Below, piece by piece: positions 23,591 through 35,139 of a DNA stretch of 64,000 nucleotides. The stretch's first letter is position 1; each line of letters begins with the position of its first letter. Below the pieces are notes generated by a model. It saw nothing but the letters and a program-made list of their open reading frames with translations. It was not told the origin of the DNA and searched no databases. The DNA comes from Telmatactis stephensoni (Eukaryota > Cnidaria > Anthozoa > Actiniaria > Isophelliidae). The DNA is taken from NCBI GenBank assembly GCA_029948255.1, contig JALIZF010001531.1, forward strand, positions 310,001 through 374,000, given 5' to 3'. A program made the translations under genes and the position numbers.

Positions 23591-23975
23591 TAAAAGCCCT
23601 CTATGAGGGCATGTGGTTATTGGTAGTCAAACATATAGTATTCACAATCATCACCATGTTTACTATCATAGATTTTTAGAGTTATGGCCTAACTTTTACA
23701 TTTGCATTAACCATGGATCTTAAAAAGACTAGTCTTTTTAAGATCCATGCATTAACATATGATCACTCTCAGTCTCAGTACATATGGATAACTGGTCTTA
23801 GTATTTGAACCAGTCATATACTGTATCAGTCCCTTCCATTACCGCCCCTGCCAAGGGGTCAACGACATATTTCTGTTCTCAGTTCGTAAAAGCCGAACGC
23901 TTCACGGAAAGTAACTGACTTACTTACACACTCGATGACATAGTGGTTATGGCTTACAGCCAGTAAGCACAAAAA
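23591..23975 (+). repeat. Dispersed repeat, copy 2 (full short copy)
   Basis: The left end AAAAGCCCTCTATGAGGGCA matches copies at 3222 and 25,726; the right end CCAGTAAGCACAAAAA matches sequence near 7420 and 27,650. The interior is 75-85% similar by eye to 3240-3400. A 37-bp palindrome (23,712-23,748) is inserted in it. Confidence 0.6.
23712..23748. repeat. 37-bp perfect-palindrome insert flanked by an 8-bp direct repeat
   Basis: ATGGATCTTAAAAAGACT is followed directly by its exact reverse complement, and GCATTAAC stands on both sides (23,704-23,711 and 23,749-23,756). The related repeat at 3330 lacks the palindrome. Confidence 0.8.
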
Positions 23976-24126
23976 TATTAGAGGTTATGTCATACTGACC
24001 GAGCTAAGTGTTACTTACTTAATGTTGGACCGTATCATGAAAATCACCATTGAAGTATTTTACTAGGTGAATGTCATACAATTGACTTTATCGAGAGGAA
24101 ATGTGAAGCAATTGTTTTTTAACTTA

Positions 24127-24780
24127 TTGATTCTCTTGATTCCAGGTTAATGTCACCATTTCTGTCTGTTATCAACAAGAAGTGTGAGGGAATGCAATAT
24201 GATAGCTCAGATGATGAGGATATAAGCACAGGCAGCCCAAGCTTTTGGTTTGTGTTGATTTACTAGAGATTATAGGGGGACTTTTGAGCCTTGGATTTTT
24301 TGCCTTAAAATGTAATAAAATTTCAATGAAATACTCACAATGTCTTCTTGTTGCTCTTAATAATCTCCTGACTGAGTTTCAGACGATTTCGTTTGGTTTA
24401 GATACTTTCTCCCCATAAGAGGGATAAAGGTTGAAGACACAGGCCCTGAAATGGCCTTCAGAGGGCTCCAGTTCATGAGGATTTTTTCACTGAAATATAC
24501 TATCAACCGAGGTCTGCACGCATACACATTTGAAGGCATTATTTCTCAATCTTCTGATTGCAATCAAACGAAGATCGGCGATTTCCTTGAGCCACCAGCC
24601 CACTCGTTGCTGGACAACATCACAGGCAAATGACACCATTTAATTTGTCATTATCGAAACTGGACAGCGAAAGCCATTAAAAATCTGAGAGGGCCTGGAA
24701 CGAGGAAAAGTTGGGACACAAACGTGAGGTACAGAGGAGGGCAATGTCCACCTATCGGTGTCACTGTGTGGCATTTTTGT
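24127..24780 (+). pseudogene. Coding fragments between the two halves of the Pif1-like gene
   Basis: After an acceptor-like TTGATTCCAG at 24,144, one frame gives MSPFLSVINKKCEGM and YDSSDDEDISTGSPS. Further on (24,451-24,633) a 60-residue open frame reads MAFRGLQFMRIFSLKYTINR, ending SLLDNITGK. Both look like remnants of coding exons; I recognise no domain and the frames are broken. Confidence 0.3.
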
Positions 24781-25037
24781 CTGTAAGCTATTGACCTATT
24801 GTGTTGCTTGATTCAATAAGGAGAAAAGCCCGTGAAGACGAGTACAAGACGAGTGCAACGAGATACGAACAAGCTAGAATTTGTAATACAATCAAATTGT
24901 TTTTGCATATTCCGATTTTTATACATTTCAGTTAGCTTCTTTTGAAGATGAAGTTGAAGTTCAAGCTTCTTTTTAAAGTTGTTTTCTATATTTTGGGAGA
25001 TCATTGAGTGTTCAGAATGATGTATAAACACCTCACA

Positions 25038-25723
25038 CATGAGATTGACAGCAGAGCAAGAAGAAATTCTTGCTTCTCATAGAAGCCGGCCATAATGCCT
25101 TCATCACAGGCCAAGCAGGGACTGGCAAAGGCGTTCTTGTGAAGGAACTTTACAAGCATCTTGTTGGTATTGGAAAAAAACATGTAAAGATTGTTTAAAC
25201 ATGTTCAAGTGGAATCGCTGGCACTGTTTATGAAGATCTTAGCACCTTGATCCCCACGGTACACACATGCTGTGGATTGGGGACAGCTGATCAACCCTGG
25301 AAACAGTTGGTAGATCAAAGTATGAAGAACAATTTCATGAGAGAATTGAGAAGCTGGACTGCCTGATATGGGATGAAGCGTCCATGTCAAGTAGGATTCA
25401 CCTCGATCTCACACCTCAGCAGTATTACAAGCCTTTCAATGGCATACAAATTATTATTGTTGGTGAATTTCTACAACTTCGTCCTATTCCAAATATGTTT
25501 GATGAATGGTATGTTCAAACCGCCGATATTTGCTCGTGCAATCTCACATCAATACCAACTTACAAACGTCATGTGAAAGATGTCACCAAAGAAGAGTCCA
25601 TACATTGCCTCAAGGAAGTGCAAGTGGGAAAGCATAGTGCTGAATGTGGATTGTTCTGGAAATCTCTGGAAAGAAATCTTCCAGAAGAACTAAGAGATGA
25701 GGTCACTCATATCTTGTTCAAAC
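25038..25723 (+). pseudogene. Pif1-like helicase core, broken
   Basis: Frames join to a Pif1-type SF1B helicase: RLTAEQEEILAS, then Walker A in FITGQAGTGKGVLVKELYKH, then SSGIAG after an in-frame TAA at about 25,197, HTCCGLG, Walker B in CLIWDEASMSSR, and IIIVGEFLQLRPIPN (motif III). The open frame 25,384-25,723 ends at ILFKQ, where a repeat is inserted; the next Pif1 segment resumes at 27,664. Pif1 helicases unwind DNA 5' to 3'; in animals with many copies such genes are often carried by mobile elements such as Helitrons. I see no HUH replication initiator, so a Helitron is not demonstrated. Confidence 0.72.
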
Positions 25724-25725
25724 AA

Positions 25726-27663
25726 AAGCCCTCTAAGAGGTCATGTGGTTGCTGGAACAAGGCTCTTAAGGCAATAAATAGTAAATTACAACTAAAAAAT
25801 CATCAGTAATGGATTTGAGTTTATTCTTATAATGCAGTAGTCAATTGAATGGTCATTTTTCTCCATTGAAAAAAAAACTTATGATTTCATTCTCTTTTCT
25901 CAGGGATGGGAGCATTTGATCTCCTCCATTAGGGTATGGGAAGTTTGAGTATTTTAACTCAGGGGTAAAACCCTCCCCCCCCCTTGATCTGCCCTTGATT
26001 ATAGACATGTATAGATTCCATACCTAATAGACAAGTAGACACAAAAGAAAATTTCAATTGGTAAACTGGGAACAATGCAAAAATTGTCAATTAAGTAATC
26101 TAATAGCAATTAATTTAGAAAGCAGCTTGCATAGCCGACCCTCAAGGGGACTGGGTGATATGGGGAAAGGCACCCTCTCTTCTCCCTCCTCCTCCTCCCT
26201 CCCCTTTCCCCTCGCCCTCAGTCACCTAGAGGTCTGCTATGCTGGCTATTGAGAAAGTTTAAATTCAATCCTGACTAAACACACAACCATTGTTTAAATT
26301 CAAAATGATTTGCTACTGAATGGTAGATGACAAAACTATTCATATTCATTTACACCCAATTTCAAAATTACGCGACCTATGGCGATGGCTTGTCTGGATT
26401 TTAAGCTTCTGTCAATCAAATTTTAACGACTAGAATTTGTAAAATTTTAGCTTTCCAAATTCATAAACAAAGCAAACTTGAATTTATTAACAGAACATTT
26501 AGTATTTTCCGACCTTTGATGTAAATTTAAGCTTGCTTTAGGGAGAACGAATAGTCGGAGATTTGATTGACGGTTGTCAAAACACTGAAAAAGCCATTCA
26601 AGTGTCGTCTGCAAAGGTCGCATAATTTTGAAAATAGGTGTAATTTGAAGTAACTAATTAAATACAGTTTATAAAAAATAAACATGAACGTAAAAGCACA
26701 CAAATGAAAGTTCTTCGCAAGAAAATCAAGATTCCAAGATTTCATATGAGGGTATACAATGGGGATTCTGCACACCTTGCATGACAACACTGTGACAAAA
26801 ACAAAAATATAATACTTGAAAAGAGCACCCGACTCAATTGTAAAAATAACCAATACTCGATAGAGACATCCCTAAAGGACGCACAAAGACACCATATACG
26901 AAAAGTAAATATTATTTGAATATTTCTATTTATAGAAAATGCATTATTGAAAAACCCCAGTTCCGTCACGGAGAGCTTGGGCCGCTTCCTTTGTTTAAAC
27001 TTCTATTCAAAGAGTAAACATTTCGAGGTTTCAAAACTAATTAACAGTGAAATTATTGGCAGGAATGCAAAATATAGGAAAATTAGAAAAAAATGTTTGT
27101 TCTTATTTTAAAATGCTTTCTAGTAGCTTCTAGTAGAACCAGCAATCGCCAGTGTGATCGACCAGCGCTGGAAATTCTCCACAAACATTACAGAAATCTG
27201 CCAAATCACAACTCAAAAAGAACTTGTGTACATCGCTGAAAGCTATATCTGGCTGTGCATGGAAAATAGCACAAGATTATTTTATTCTAAGTGGTATGAA
27301 CTCACCCCATAATCTGATAAGCTCTCAATAGTTGCCCATGCTTGCACGTCGGATTTTCAGCTTAGTTCGTTCAGAATGTCTTCGTAAACTCAATGTTTAT
27401 CAAAAAACTTGCAAGATCTTTCGCTCAAGCAGAAATACTTTATAGAATAATAGCAACTTTTGACTATAAAAGGCAGATCTTTCTTGAAATACATCACAAA
27501 TCGTCCAAAAGTAATCAAACAAACCTCGGCCAATTTCGTAACCATCCGATGCCTCCCGAATACATGATTTCGTGTCAACTTCGTTCTCCCATTGTAAGAG
27601 TTTACGGACTTACACAGGTGATGGCATTATGGTTGCTTGGCTACTAAGCCAGCAACCACAAAA
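25726..27663 (+). mobile_element. 1.9-kb insertion that splits the Pif1-like gene
   Basis: The Pif1 reading breaks off at ILFKQ (25,723) and resumes at NPTQLFNLNCLPRLP (27,664 on). The inserted stretch starts GCCCTCTAAGAGGTCATGTG and ends GCCAGCAACCA, so TGTGGTTGCTGG near the left is the inverse of CCAGCAACCACA at the right. CAAAA or a similar A-rich string sits on both sides, but the poly-A context makes the duplication ambiguous. No transposase is visible inside. Confidence 0.5.
26123..26251. mobile_element. About 129-bp foldback element with purine/pyrimidine-rich arms
   Basis: The left arm GCATAGCCGACCCTCAAGGGG to GGGGAAAGG pairs with the right arm CCCTTTCCCCTCGCCCTCAG to TCTGCTATGC. AGAAAG occurs at 26,117-26,122 and 26,252-26,257, a possible 6-bp target duplication. 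Confidence 0.5.
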
Positions 27664-27840
27664 ATCCAACGCAGCTGTTTAACCTGAATTGCCTTCCCAG
27701 ACTTCCCAGGTGTGAAATCCGGTTTGAAGCGATAGCTGATGGAGACACGAAGGGGATCTCCTGCCCAGCTGAGTCTTATTTAGTGCTAAGGCCTGGATGT
27801 AAAGTTATGTTAGTTTGGAACAAGAGTGACCATCTTTGAA
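27664..27840 (+). pseudogene. C-terminal part of the Pif1-like helicase
   Basis: An open frame gives KNPTQLFNLNCLPRLP, IADGDTKGISCPAE, and YLVLRPGCKVMLVWNKSD, ending at a TGA in HL*NGTGGV. The pattern LRPGxKVMLVWN...NGTGGV is the conserved motif of the second RecA-like domain in Pif1 helicases. It follows directly on 25,723 once the insertion is removed, apart from a one-base slip. The downstream ORF 27,855-28,151 has no motif I know. Confidence 0.68.
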
Positions 27841-28149
27841 ATGGAACTGGTGGTGTGTCTTTGAGCATGAAGATTGAAGAGCCACTAAGTGCTTATGCTT
27901 CATCAAAGAATCAAGAAATCACTGATCTCTTGTGTTTGAATAACGTTGGTATAGTTGGGAACAATATTTGGACTCGTGCTTGTCAAATCGTCAGTGAGGA
28001 GAGCATAATGGATGCAAGTGATGTCCATATAACATCAAAGCAGTTTACCATCGACACGAGGGAACTTCACATGTTACTTACCAAGTCAGTGTGCTCAAAG
28101 CTCTATTTGAAACAGAAGAACTCTCTGAGGTCAAAGTGCAATTTGAGCT

Positions 28150-30345
28150 GAACTTATGCTTGAAGTATACACAGAGGTGGTGGCTGCTATTGCAAAAATG
28201 GTAAAAGAGAAAATTGCATCCTCACCAATTCAATTTAAAGTGTGAGACATGCCAGATGAAGCACTAGGCAAAGTAAGGTATGTAGGGGCATGGGCTATAG
28301 CTAAGGTGCTACACAAAGAGCTAACCTACAAAGCTGCATTTTCAGGCTTTGGTCTGTCAAATGCCAAAAGTGGTATGTAAAAACAAATATTTGCCATAGA
28401 AACAAGAAATTTATTTAAGAAAAAAATTGTGCTCTGGCTTCTTTGACATCCAGTCAACTTCAGGGAAACATGTTATGCTTGAAAACAGCCAGTGCTATAT
28501 TATTGATATTTGTAAAATAACTAAACTAGGTGTTTCTAATAGAAATTGAAATGCTGCAATGTACAGCAAGAAATGTCCCTGAAAAATATTACAAAGTGCA
28601 CTATGTTGATGGATACTCTGCTTATGGACAATATTATCGTGGCAAATGTCAATCAGGAAAAAAATGTCAGAAGAAAAAAAACAGTGAGAGTTTTCATTTT
28701 TTTTCGAATGGAAAGTATTTAGATGTTTGTTTTTTATACACTTTGAAAGATAACAACAAAGATAACTTATAACAACTAGATTTTTTGTTTTTCTCAACGT
28801 TTCGACGTCGTCCGGTGTCGTTTTCAATAATATTTAAATAGCAGAAAATCCACATAATGTAAATGTTTGTGTTTTGAAAGGTATCAGGTAATTTTGAAAG
28901 GTCATTTGAAGTGAGCGAACTTTGGAAAACTAAAATATTACAAACCCTATGTCACCATTGAATGATCTTTCCACTGATTAATTATTGCAGCTTTGTATTC
29001 ATTTTTGACAGCATAAACAAAAGGTTTGGGTTCAGTTTTGTCTACTTTGATGTGAATTGGTCACATTGAGCTCAAACAAAACCATTACCTCCCAAATAAC
29101 TAGGGAAACCAGATATACAAATATAAGTTTGATAAATATTTCATGAAAACAGCACAGCAAAAAGGTCTCAAATAATATAAACTGCATAATAACCTCAACT
29201 ATTCAATCTTTATGGGAAAATATCAAACCTTGGCCATATCACTTGGTCAATACAGCAATAATTTTCCCTGTAAAGACCTCCACATACAATCTCGGTTAAA
29301 GTAGTGGATATTATGATAATCAATTGGTGAAAGGTATATATACATCTAATCACCACTAAAACTTATTTCAATGAAAAATTCAATTTTTTATCAATAATAG
29401 AGGGAACAGCAGCTGGAATTCTTAAAAAAATGGAGTCCAGAACCATTCCTTTATGGTGGGAAGATCCAGAGGACTTCAACACCATACAAAAAGTGGTAGT
29501 CAATGTTTTTAATCAGGTATAGATGTCAATCAAATCGGTATTTGGTGTAATGGGTCTGTAATTCCTTGTTTTATTTAATTTTCTTACCAGGTAGAAAGAA
29601 AAACCTGCCATGGAAACAGTTCATCACAGTGCATGCCATTACTGACAATTAATCCAGAAAATGTTATTAAAAATAGCAAAGCAATGTCCAGTAAATTGTT
29701 ATGGTATATAGTATATCTAGATGTTTAATTGATATATTGCTCTCATGTTTTGTAACATTTTTTAGACAGGTGCCTTTCAGGAAAAGCTATAAATATGACA
29801 TTTATCATTGGACATAAATTTTCAACAACAAAAAAAACGTTTGACAAGCTGCATATAATTCAAGACACTTTTAAAAAAAGTGGCAACACATATCATATTT
29901 TGTGTTTGAGCCATATTAGGACCAAAGTGACCATTCAGATGGAATCAGTATAGTGCAATAATAATTATCCAAATCATTTTGTAATAATTTTGAATTCGAA
30001 CCTCTGTAATAATATATTTGATTTTTTTATTATTTCAAGCACATTGTCCAGACTTGCCATGGTACCCTTTGAGATATTGAATCCTCTTAATATATCCTCG
30101 TGTCTGGAATTCTAGACAAAATGATGCATTGAAGAATTCAACTAAAAGTGTTGGAGTATTCCCTGCTCAAGGGTCAGATTTGGAAAATATTACCCAAAAT
30201 GTAAAGGAGAACATCGTCTTCCAAAAGGTTCAGAATATTGTGGAGGATGATGCATGTAATTTCTTGAACCTAAGGTCAAAGATGTCAAATGCTGTTCTTT
30301 TTTATGCAACAGCAAAGGTATTTTTTATTCAAGTGTAATAACGGA
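28150..30345 (+). pseudogene. Unrecognised coding fragments
   Basis: Protein-like text appears in pieces: VVAAIAKMVKEKIASSPIQF, then EALGKVRYVGAWAIAKVLH, and TYKAAFSGFGLSNAKSG before a GT at 28,373. A segment near 29,405-29,518 gives MESRTIPLWWEDPEDFNTIQ, and 30,129-30,320 gives LENITQNVKENIVFQKVQNI. These could be exons of one plus-strand gene, but stops interrupt the first and I cannot name a domain. Confidence 0.3.
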
Positions 30346-30349
30346 CTTC

Positions 30350-31970
30350 CAACTTTGAAACTCTCGTGTCAAAATAAATTGACTTCAATTACAACACATT
30401 AGTTACATATAGACTGAAAAACAATATTTAATATTTTTGGAAAGATCAGACAGAATCTCAAATGATAATGACGTCAAATATTTGTTTTGGCTTTAAGACG
30501 ACGAGACAAAGGCACAAAAAATCGAGCCCGAGACTTCATGAATATTTTAAAATTCAACCCCGAGACTTGTACTTTGACTTTTTCCGAGACCAAGACTTTT
30601 CTGTGCGTTACGTAATGTCGCTTCTGGTGACTGTCTCATAATCGTTTTCAGAGACCGAGTCTTTTAGCTTGTTTTCTGAGCATCACATAATACCGGCTTC
30701 TGGCAATCAACATCTCATGATTCTAAGATTATTACGTGACACATGACCCCGTTTCCATAAATCACGTTTATAGTACCATTGGTCTATTGGTCCATTTGGG
30801 TGCTACAATTTAATAAGTGTTCATACTTCAGTGATCCTACTTGAGCTGAAGCATAATTTAGCTAGCATTCTTTGATCACCAACTTTGTCTATGATTTTTT
30901 TTGTTACTGCAAACATTAACTATGATGGAGCTGGAGCCATCTAGAAAAGCTGAGGCAGAAGAGAAAAAATGAGTACACGTTAAGTAATTAAACTTAAGTA
31001 AGACTTAAGTGAAATCGTGCACGCGACACTGAAAATACATTAACTCATAGTTCTGCTCATGCATTGGCTTTCTTTTCTTAGCTTCCAAATTACAGTATAT
31101 GACTTCATACCATGCTAGTAATGCTCTCCCCAAATTTGGTAGCCTTTTCTAATAAATTCTGTAATATAAAATAGTTTCTAAGCCTTATAACTGCTTCATT
31201 TCCCCATGCTAACACTCCGAAGATAAATTATCAGTACATGAATTAGTGCCTGGGTGCTACTACTTTTTACACGAGTTTCAAACAATGAATTTTGAATTTA
31301 ATGAATTCTTAAAAACACTGCCTATGCCTATAGGACTTATCTAGTTTGATTGAATTTATCCTCACTGAGCTTCACTGACTTTGCCGACGTTCTAGGTCAA
31401 AGGTCATAGTACCTCATAGTAATATTTCTAAACAGCACGTTCACATTTGTCTTAATAGGCTAGCCCCAATCACATTAAGCTAGCTATAAAATATGATAGC
31501 TCCAACGTGAACGTTTTTAAGCTACCCAAACCCTTCTGCTTCATGCGCTCTTAAGTGCCATTCAATGATATTTGTAACTTTGACTTTTGAAATTTTTGCT
31601 CGTAATTTTTTGCCGTTGCAATTGCTAAAGGTGTTTACTTTGACAGATTTTTGTTTGTTGCTATCATTCTCATGCAGTTTCAAAGAACTGGTCATGGGAG
31701 TCACATTTCATCTTCGTTCAAATGAGTGTTTCAGATCCTCTTTCATTGACACTAATTTATACATCCCACCACCGCTTCAAATAACAGACAAGTCGCTTGA
31801 AAAATATCAGTGTGGACGATCTGACGGTCAAACATTTATAAACTAGCTTTTTAACATGATGACAAACATTCATGAAGCATCGAAATGAAACAATTTAGCT
31901 TGATTTTGCTCTAATGTGAACACACAACTTGGATACAGTAGTATAGTCACAGAGAAATCATAAACCATTA
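30350..31970. other. Stretch without a supported gene
   Basis: The region is AT-rich. Around 30,500-30,670 CGAGACTT and GAGACCGAG words recur imperfectly. The ORFs at 31,522-31,846 overlap in antisense and look like chance. Confidence 0.4.
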
Positions 31971-31977
31971 TTAGAAA

Positions 31978-32955
31978 TTGAGAATTTGTTCAATTTTTGT
32001 GAGGCATGCCAAGACGAAATCTGGATGGCGGTCCATAGTTGAAGGGCCACATGGGGTGCCTTCTTCAAAGACTGTGAGTATTCGTATGATGTTAGAATCC
32101 CTCGAGAAAATTAAGAACGTCATAACATTGGTAAATCCTGTTTTTTTAAAAGAGCTGCACCTCAAATTTCTTGTCACTCTTCTTGTTGAGCACTTTAACT
32201 CAAAAATGAGAGAAGTTTACGAAGTACCAACAGTTTTGCAGTACGCATACCAATTCCCATCAGCTGTAGAGGAGACAGTAAAAAGAACAACTAACTGTGG
32301 GTTCAGTTTCTTCACTCACAGAAGAAGCTATTACGAAGTCCCAGAAAACATGATCGACTTTTGGAGAGATGCCACAAATCCCTCGGCCATCAAAAAAATG
32401 GAGTACTCCCGAAGAGATTTCACTTTTGAGAAAATGGTCAAAGGAGTACGGAAAGCCCACAAGAAAACTCACAGTTCAAGCAAAGCCCACCAAAGATAAG
32501 CCTGGTACTCTTCCCCTCTCTGCATATGGTCCCCGTTCATTGCCAACAAACCCTTCTGATTGTCTTGAAGAAATACGACAAGGTGTTCATTTTGATGAAA
32601 CAGACATAGTTGCCACGACGAGGAGGGGGAAGAAGCAGAAGAAGAAGAGGGTGATGATGGGAGTGATGCCACAAAGGAAGTTGTATTCAAAAAGGCTCTA
32701 TTGTTTTAGTCTCAAAACATCAAAGATTATCAGGGCTGTTTTTGTTAGTAAAACTGGCTCAGGATTGGAAAGAGAGGACAATGGAAGCTGTCAAGGGGCA
32801 TATATATGCCCCAGATTCGATGTATTGTTTGCCCTTCCAATATGAGTATACTGAACAAATCAGGCGCCAGGAAATCATTTATAAACTTGACAATACAATA
32901 ACTTTTCTGGATGATGATTTCCGTATTCAAATCGATGAAGATTTGTACCACTAAT
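31978..32955 (+). pseudogene. Unnamed coral-type protein fragment, frame broken at an A7 run
   Basis: The first frame (31,978-32,391) includes LLVEHFNSKMREVYEVPTVL and TTNCGFSFFTHRRSYYEVPE. At the A7 run 32,392-32,398 the coding text jumps frame to KKWSTPEEISLLRKWSKEYGK and TKDKPGTLPLSAYG, then an acidic DEEGEEAEEEEGDDG stretch in a third frame, and finally 32,742-32,954 (LVKLAQDWKERTMEAV, ending DEDLYH). I believe this belongs to a multi-copy protein family of cnidarian genomes, but it has no functional name that I know. It may be a pseudogene or may contain assembly errors. Confidence 0.4.
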
Positions 32956-33363
32956 GCATTGTGCATTTTTTTCTCCTGAGAGGTAGTTTTAGAAATAATT
33001 TACAAATCATATTGTTAACCAAGTCGATTCTTTTGTGTTGGATATGCAGACAAGATTATATTTTTAACACACAATAACAGACTGTCCAGAGAGCGTTACT
33101 CGCAAAACACTGAGACGATTATCAATTAAATCTACAATCTACAAGACGGATTTGGAGATATTTTAGGTATTTTAATTAAGGGTATAATTTATGCAAACAA
33201 TTGAAGACCACACTCCCCTTGGCAAACTTTACTACTTTTTGGAAATTTATTTATGCCAAAATCGCTCATATTTTAAGAGAAATTTAGCACAAAAGATTTT
33301 ACAGTAAATATATGTTGGTGGGCAACATCTTGCCCACCAGTGAATAATACCATAATAATAATA

Positions 33364-33558
33364 ATACCATGATCACCTCGGGATCCATTGTTTCAAGAGG
33401 GACGTTTAATGTCTAATACAAAGTAATACCGTGACTTCTTCGGGATATTAGTGATTAAATGTCCCCTCAGCCTCGGGAGGTTTAGTAACTAAACCACTAA
33501 ACCTCCCTCGGCTTCGGGGACATTTAATCACTAATATCCCTCAGGGTCATGGTATTAC
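33364..33558. mobile_element. Foldback element with about 63-bp arms plus an extra partial arm
   Basis: The left arm (33,423-33,486) GTAATACCGTGACTTCTTCG through TATTAGTGATTAAATGTCCC pairs with the right arm (33,496-33,558), GGGGACATTTAATCACTAAT through ATGGTATTAC, separated by about 9 bp. Upstream, 33,364-33,412 is a more diverged third copy of the arm (TAATACCATGATCACCTCGG). Confidence 0.75.
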
Positions 33559-33794
33559 TTATAATAAATTTTGTAGTTTTGAAAAGCCTATTTATCAGCA
33601 TTTCCCTTAAATGTTCAGGTTTTGTTAAGAGTGTTATCTTGAAGTGTTTGAAGTCCGATTAATGTTTATAATGTTTATTCGTTGACATTTTTGCACGTAA
33701 ACAAATTACGTCATCATGCGCCCACCTATACCTTGATAGCTCTAAACTGTCACTACATGACTTGACATTGAGTTTTGTCATATTTTAAAAATCT

Positions 33795-34222
33795 CCAGGA
33801 ATATTAAGCAAGTCTAAAGGACAAGTCTTAAGAGTGGCAGCATTATTTGCTGAACTGTTGAACCTAGGAGAGAACCATTACAGACTTACGCGTATCAGCA
33901 GCATCCACCTTTGTTAGCTTGGCTTGTGATCACGCCTTCTATCTCACATCCAGGTCGTCGTTACAAGATGAAATAGACAGTATTGTTCAAGACGTTGATC
34001 TGACAGATGTGGCAGAGAATTCTGACTCCCAGTCTAAGATAAAGAACATCAAAGGCCACACTTTGGTTCTGCCAGGGAATTGCCTTCATGTTACCCCACT
34101 CATCAAACACAAGAAGTGGCGAGGATATGGAGACAAAGCCACAGTTGTCGCCACACTGGAAGAACTCAAAGCCCTTGACTTTGGAGAGCTTGCTTCTTTT
34201 AAAGTTTCAGGTGCCCACGTTG
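33795..34222 (+). pseudogene. DUF3987-like protein fragment
   Basis: One frame reads GILSKSKGQVLRVAALFAEL (about 33,798-33,860), a pattern I associate with DUF3987-type proteins related to phage/plasmid primase-helicases. After a frame break 33,919-34,222 gives CDHAFYLTSRSSLQDEI and LVLPGNCLHVTPLIKHKKWRG, ending in AHVV before a GTAAGT donor at 34,221. The family call is from memory and tentative; the activity is unknown. Confidence 0.35.
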
Positions 34223-35139
34223 TAAGTCATTCATTCAACCATCAATTGATTCATAGGTTTATTGATTATTTATAGTTCTGAAATGAATTGGGAAACATTT
34301 TTTTGATTCATGCCTTGTAGAGATTGATTTCATTAGTTTTGACGTAAGTCAAGGCAAGTTCTGTTCCTAATGCCTAATGCCTAAATCCAAAGCTAAAAGT
34401 AACAATTTCAAAGGATGTAGTCCTAATATTGAACAGTTTCAAAGAGCCCTCGGGAGGAACAAAGACATTAGCTCATTTTTATCCAGCAACATTTCCACCC
34501 GATAGCATTTGGCAGCAAAAAATTAAGGGAAGTCACTGGATGAAGAAACAGTAAGAAACCTGCTAAATGCATCTGGAGGAATTCGTCCTGTCACAAGATG
34601 ACAAGGCTATCCTTTTTGGAGAGAGAAAAAAGACCATTTCTTGTGGTAATGATCATGATGTTCTTGCGTAAGTACTCAAATCACTCACTTTTATGCCTGC
34701 ATCAAATTCCTTCACAGTGATAAAGAATTGAGTACTGATTTGTTGACTTCAGCCCAGTCTTTATTGATACAAAACTATACTAGCTCAAAGTCTTTGAGGG
34801 AATTTTTAAGTAAGCAGTACGCAAAAACATTAGAATCAGTTTAAAACAAATCACCATTATCAATCAAGCCAAAACGCAATTTAGTTTAAAGGCTGAAACC
34901 CACGCTTAAGCAGCACTTTATCATGTCAATTTCAAGCTCATTCTTTTCCTTTTTGTCTCATTAAGTCATGACTATGTGTTAATATGTCATTTCTGACAGT
35001 CTGACGACATGGTAAAGGGTCTGGGAATGAGCAAAGGCTCTTGGATAACTAGTGTATATAGCATGTGCATAAGGCAATTGGTCATCTAGGCCAGTCAGGC
35101 TTAACTTAACATTGCTTTGTAATTCTCTCTCTCTTTTTT

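Noticed and set aside
22552..27840. Helitron
   Set aside because: Only Pif1 motifs are present. There is no HUH replication-initiator motif, and no TC..CTRR ends were seen.
31565..31846. 93-residue plus-strand ORF and antisense ORF
   Set aside because: Hydrophobic, Phe/Leu-rich chance translation without motif or exon signals.
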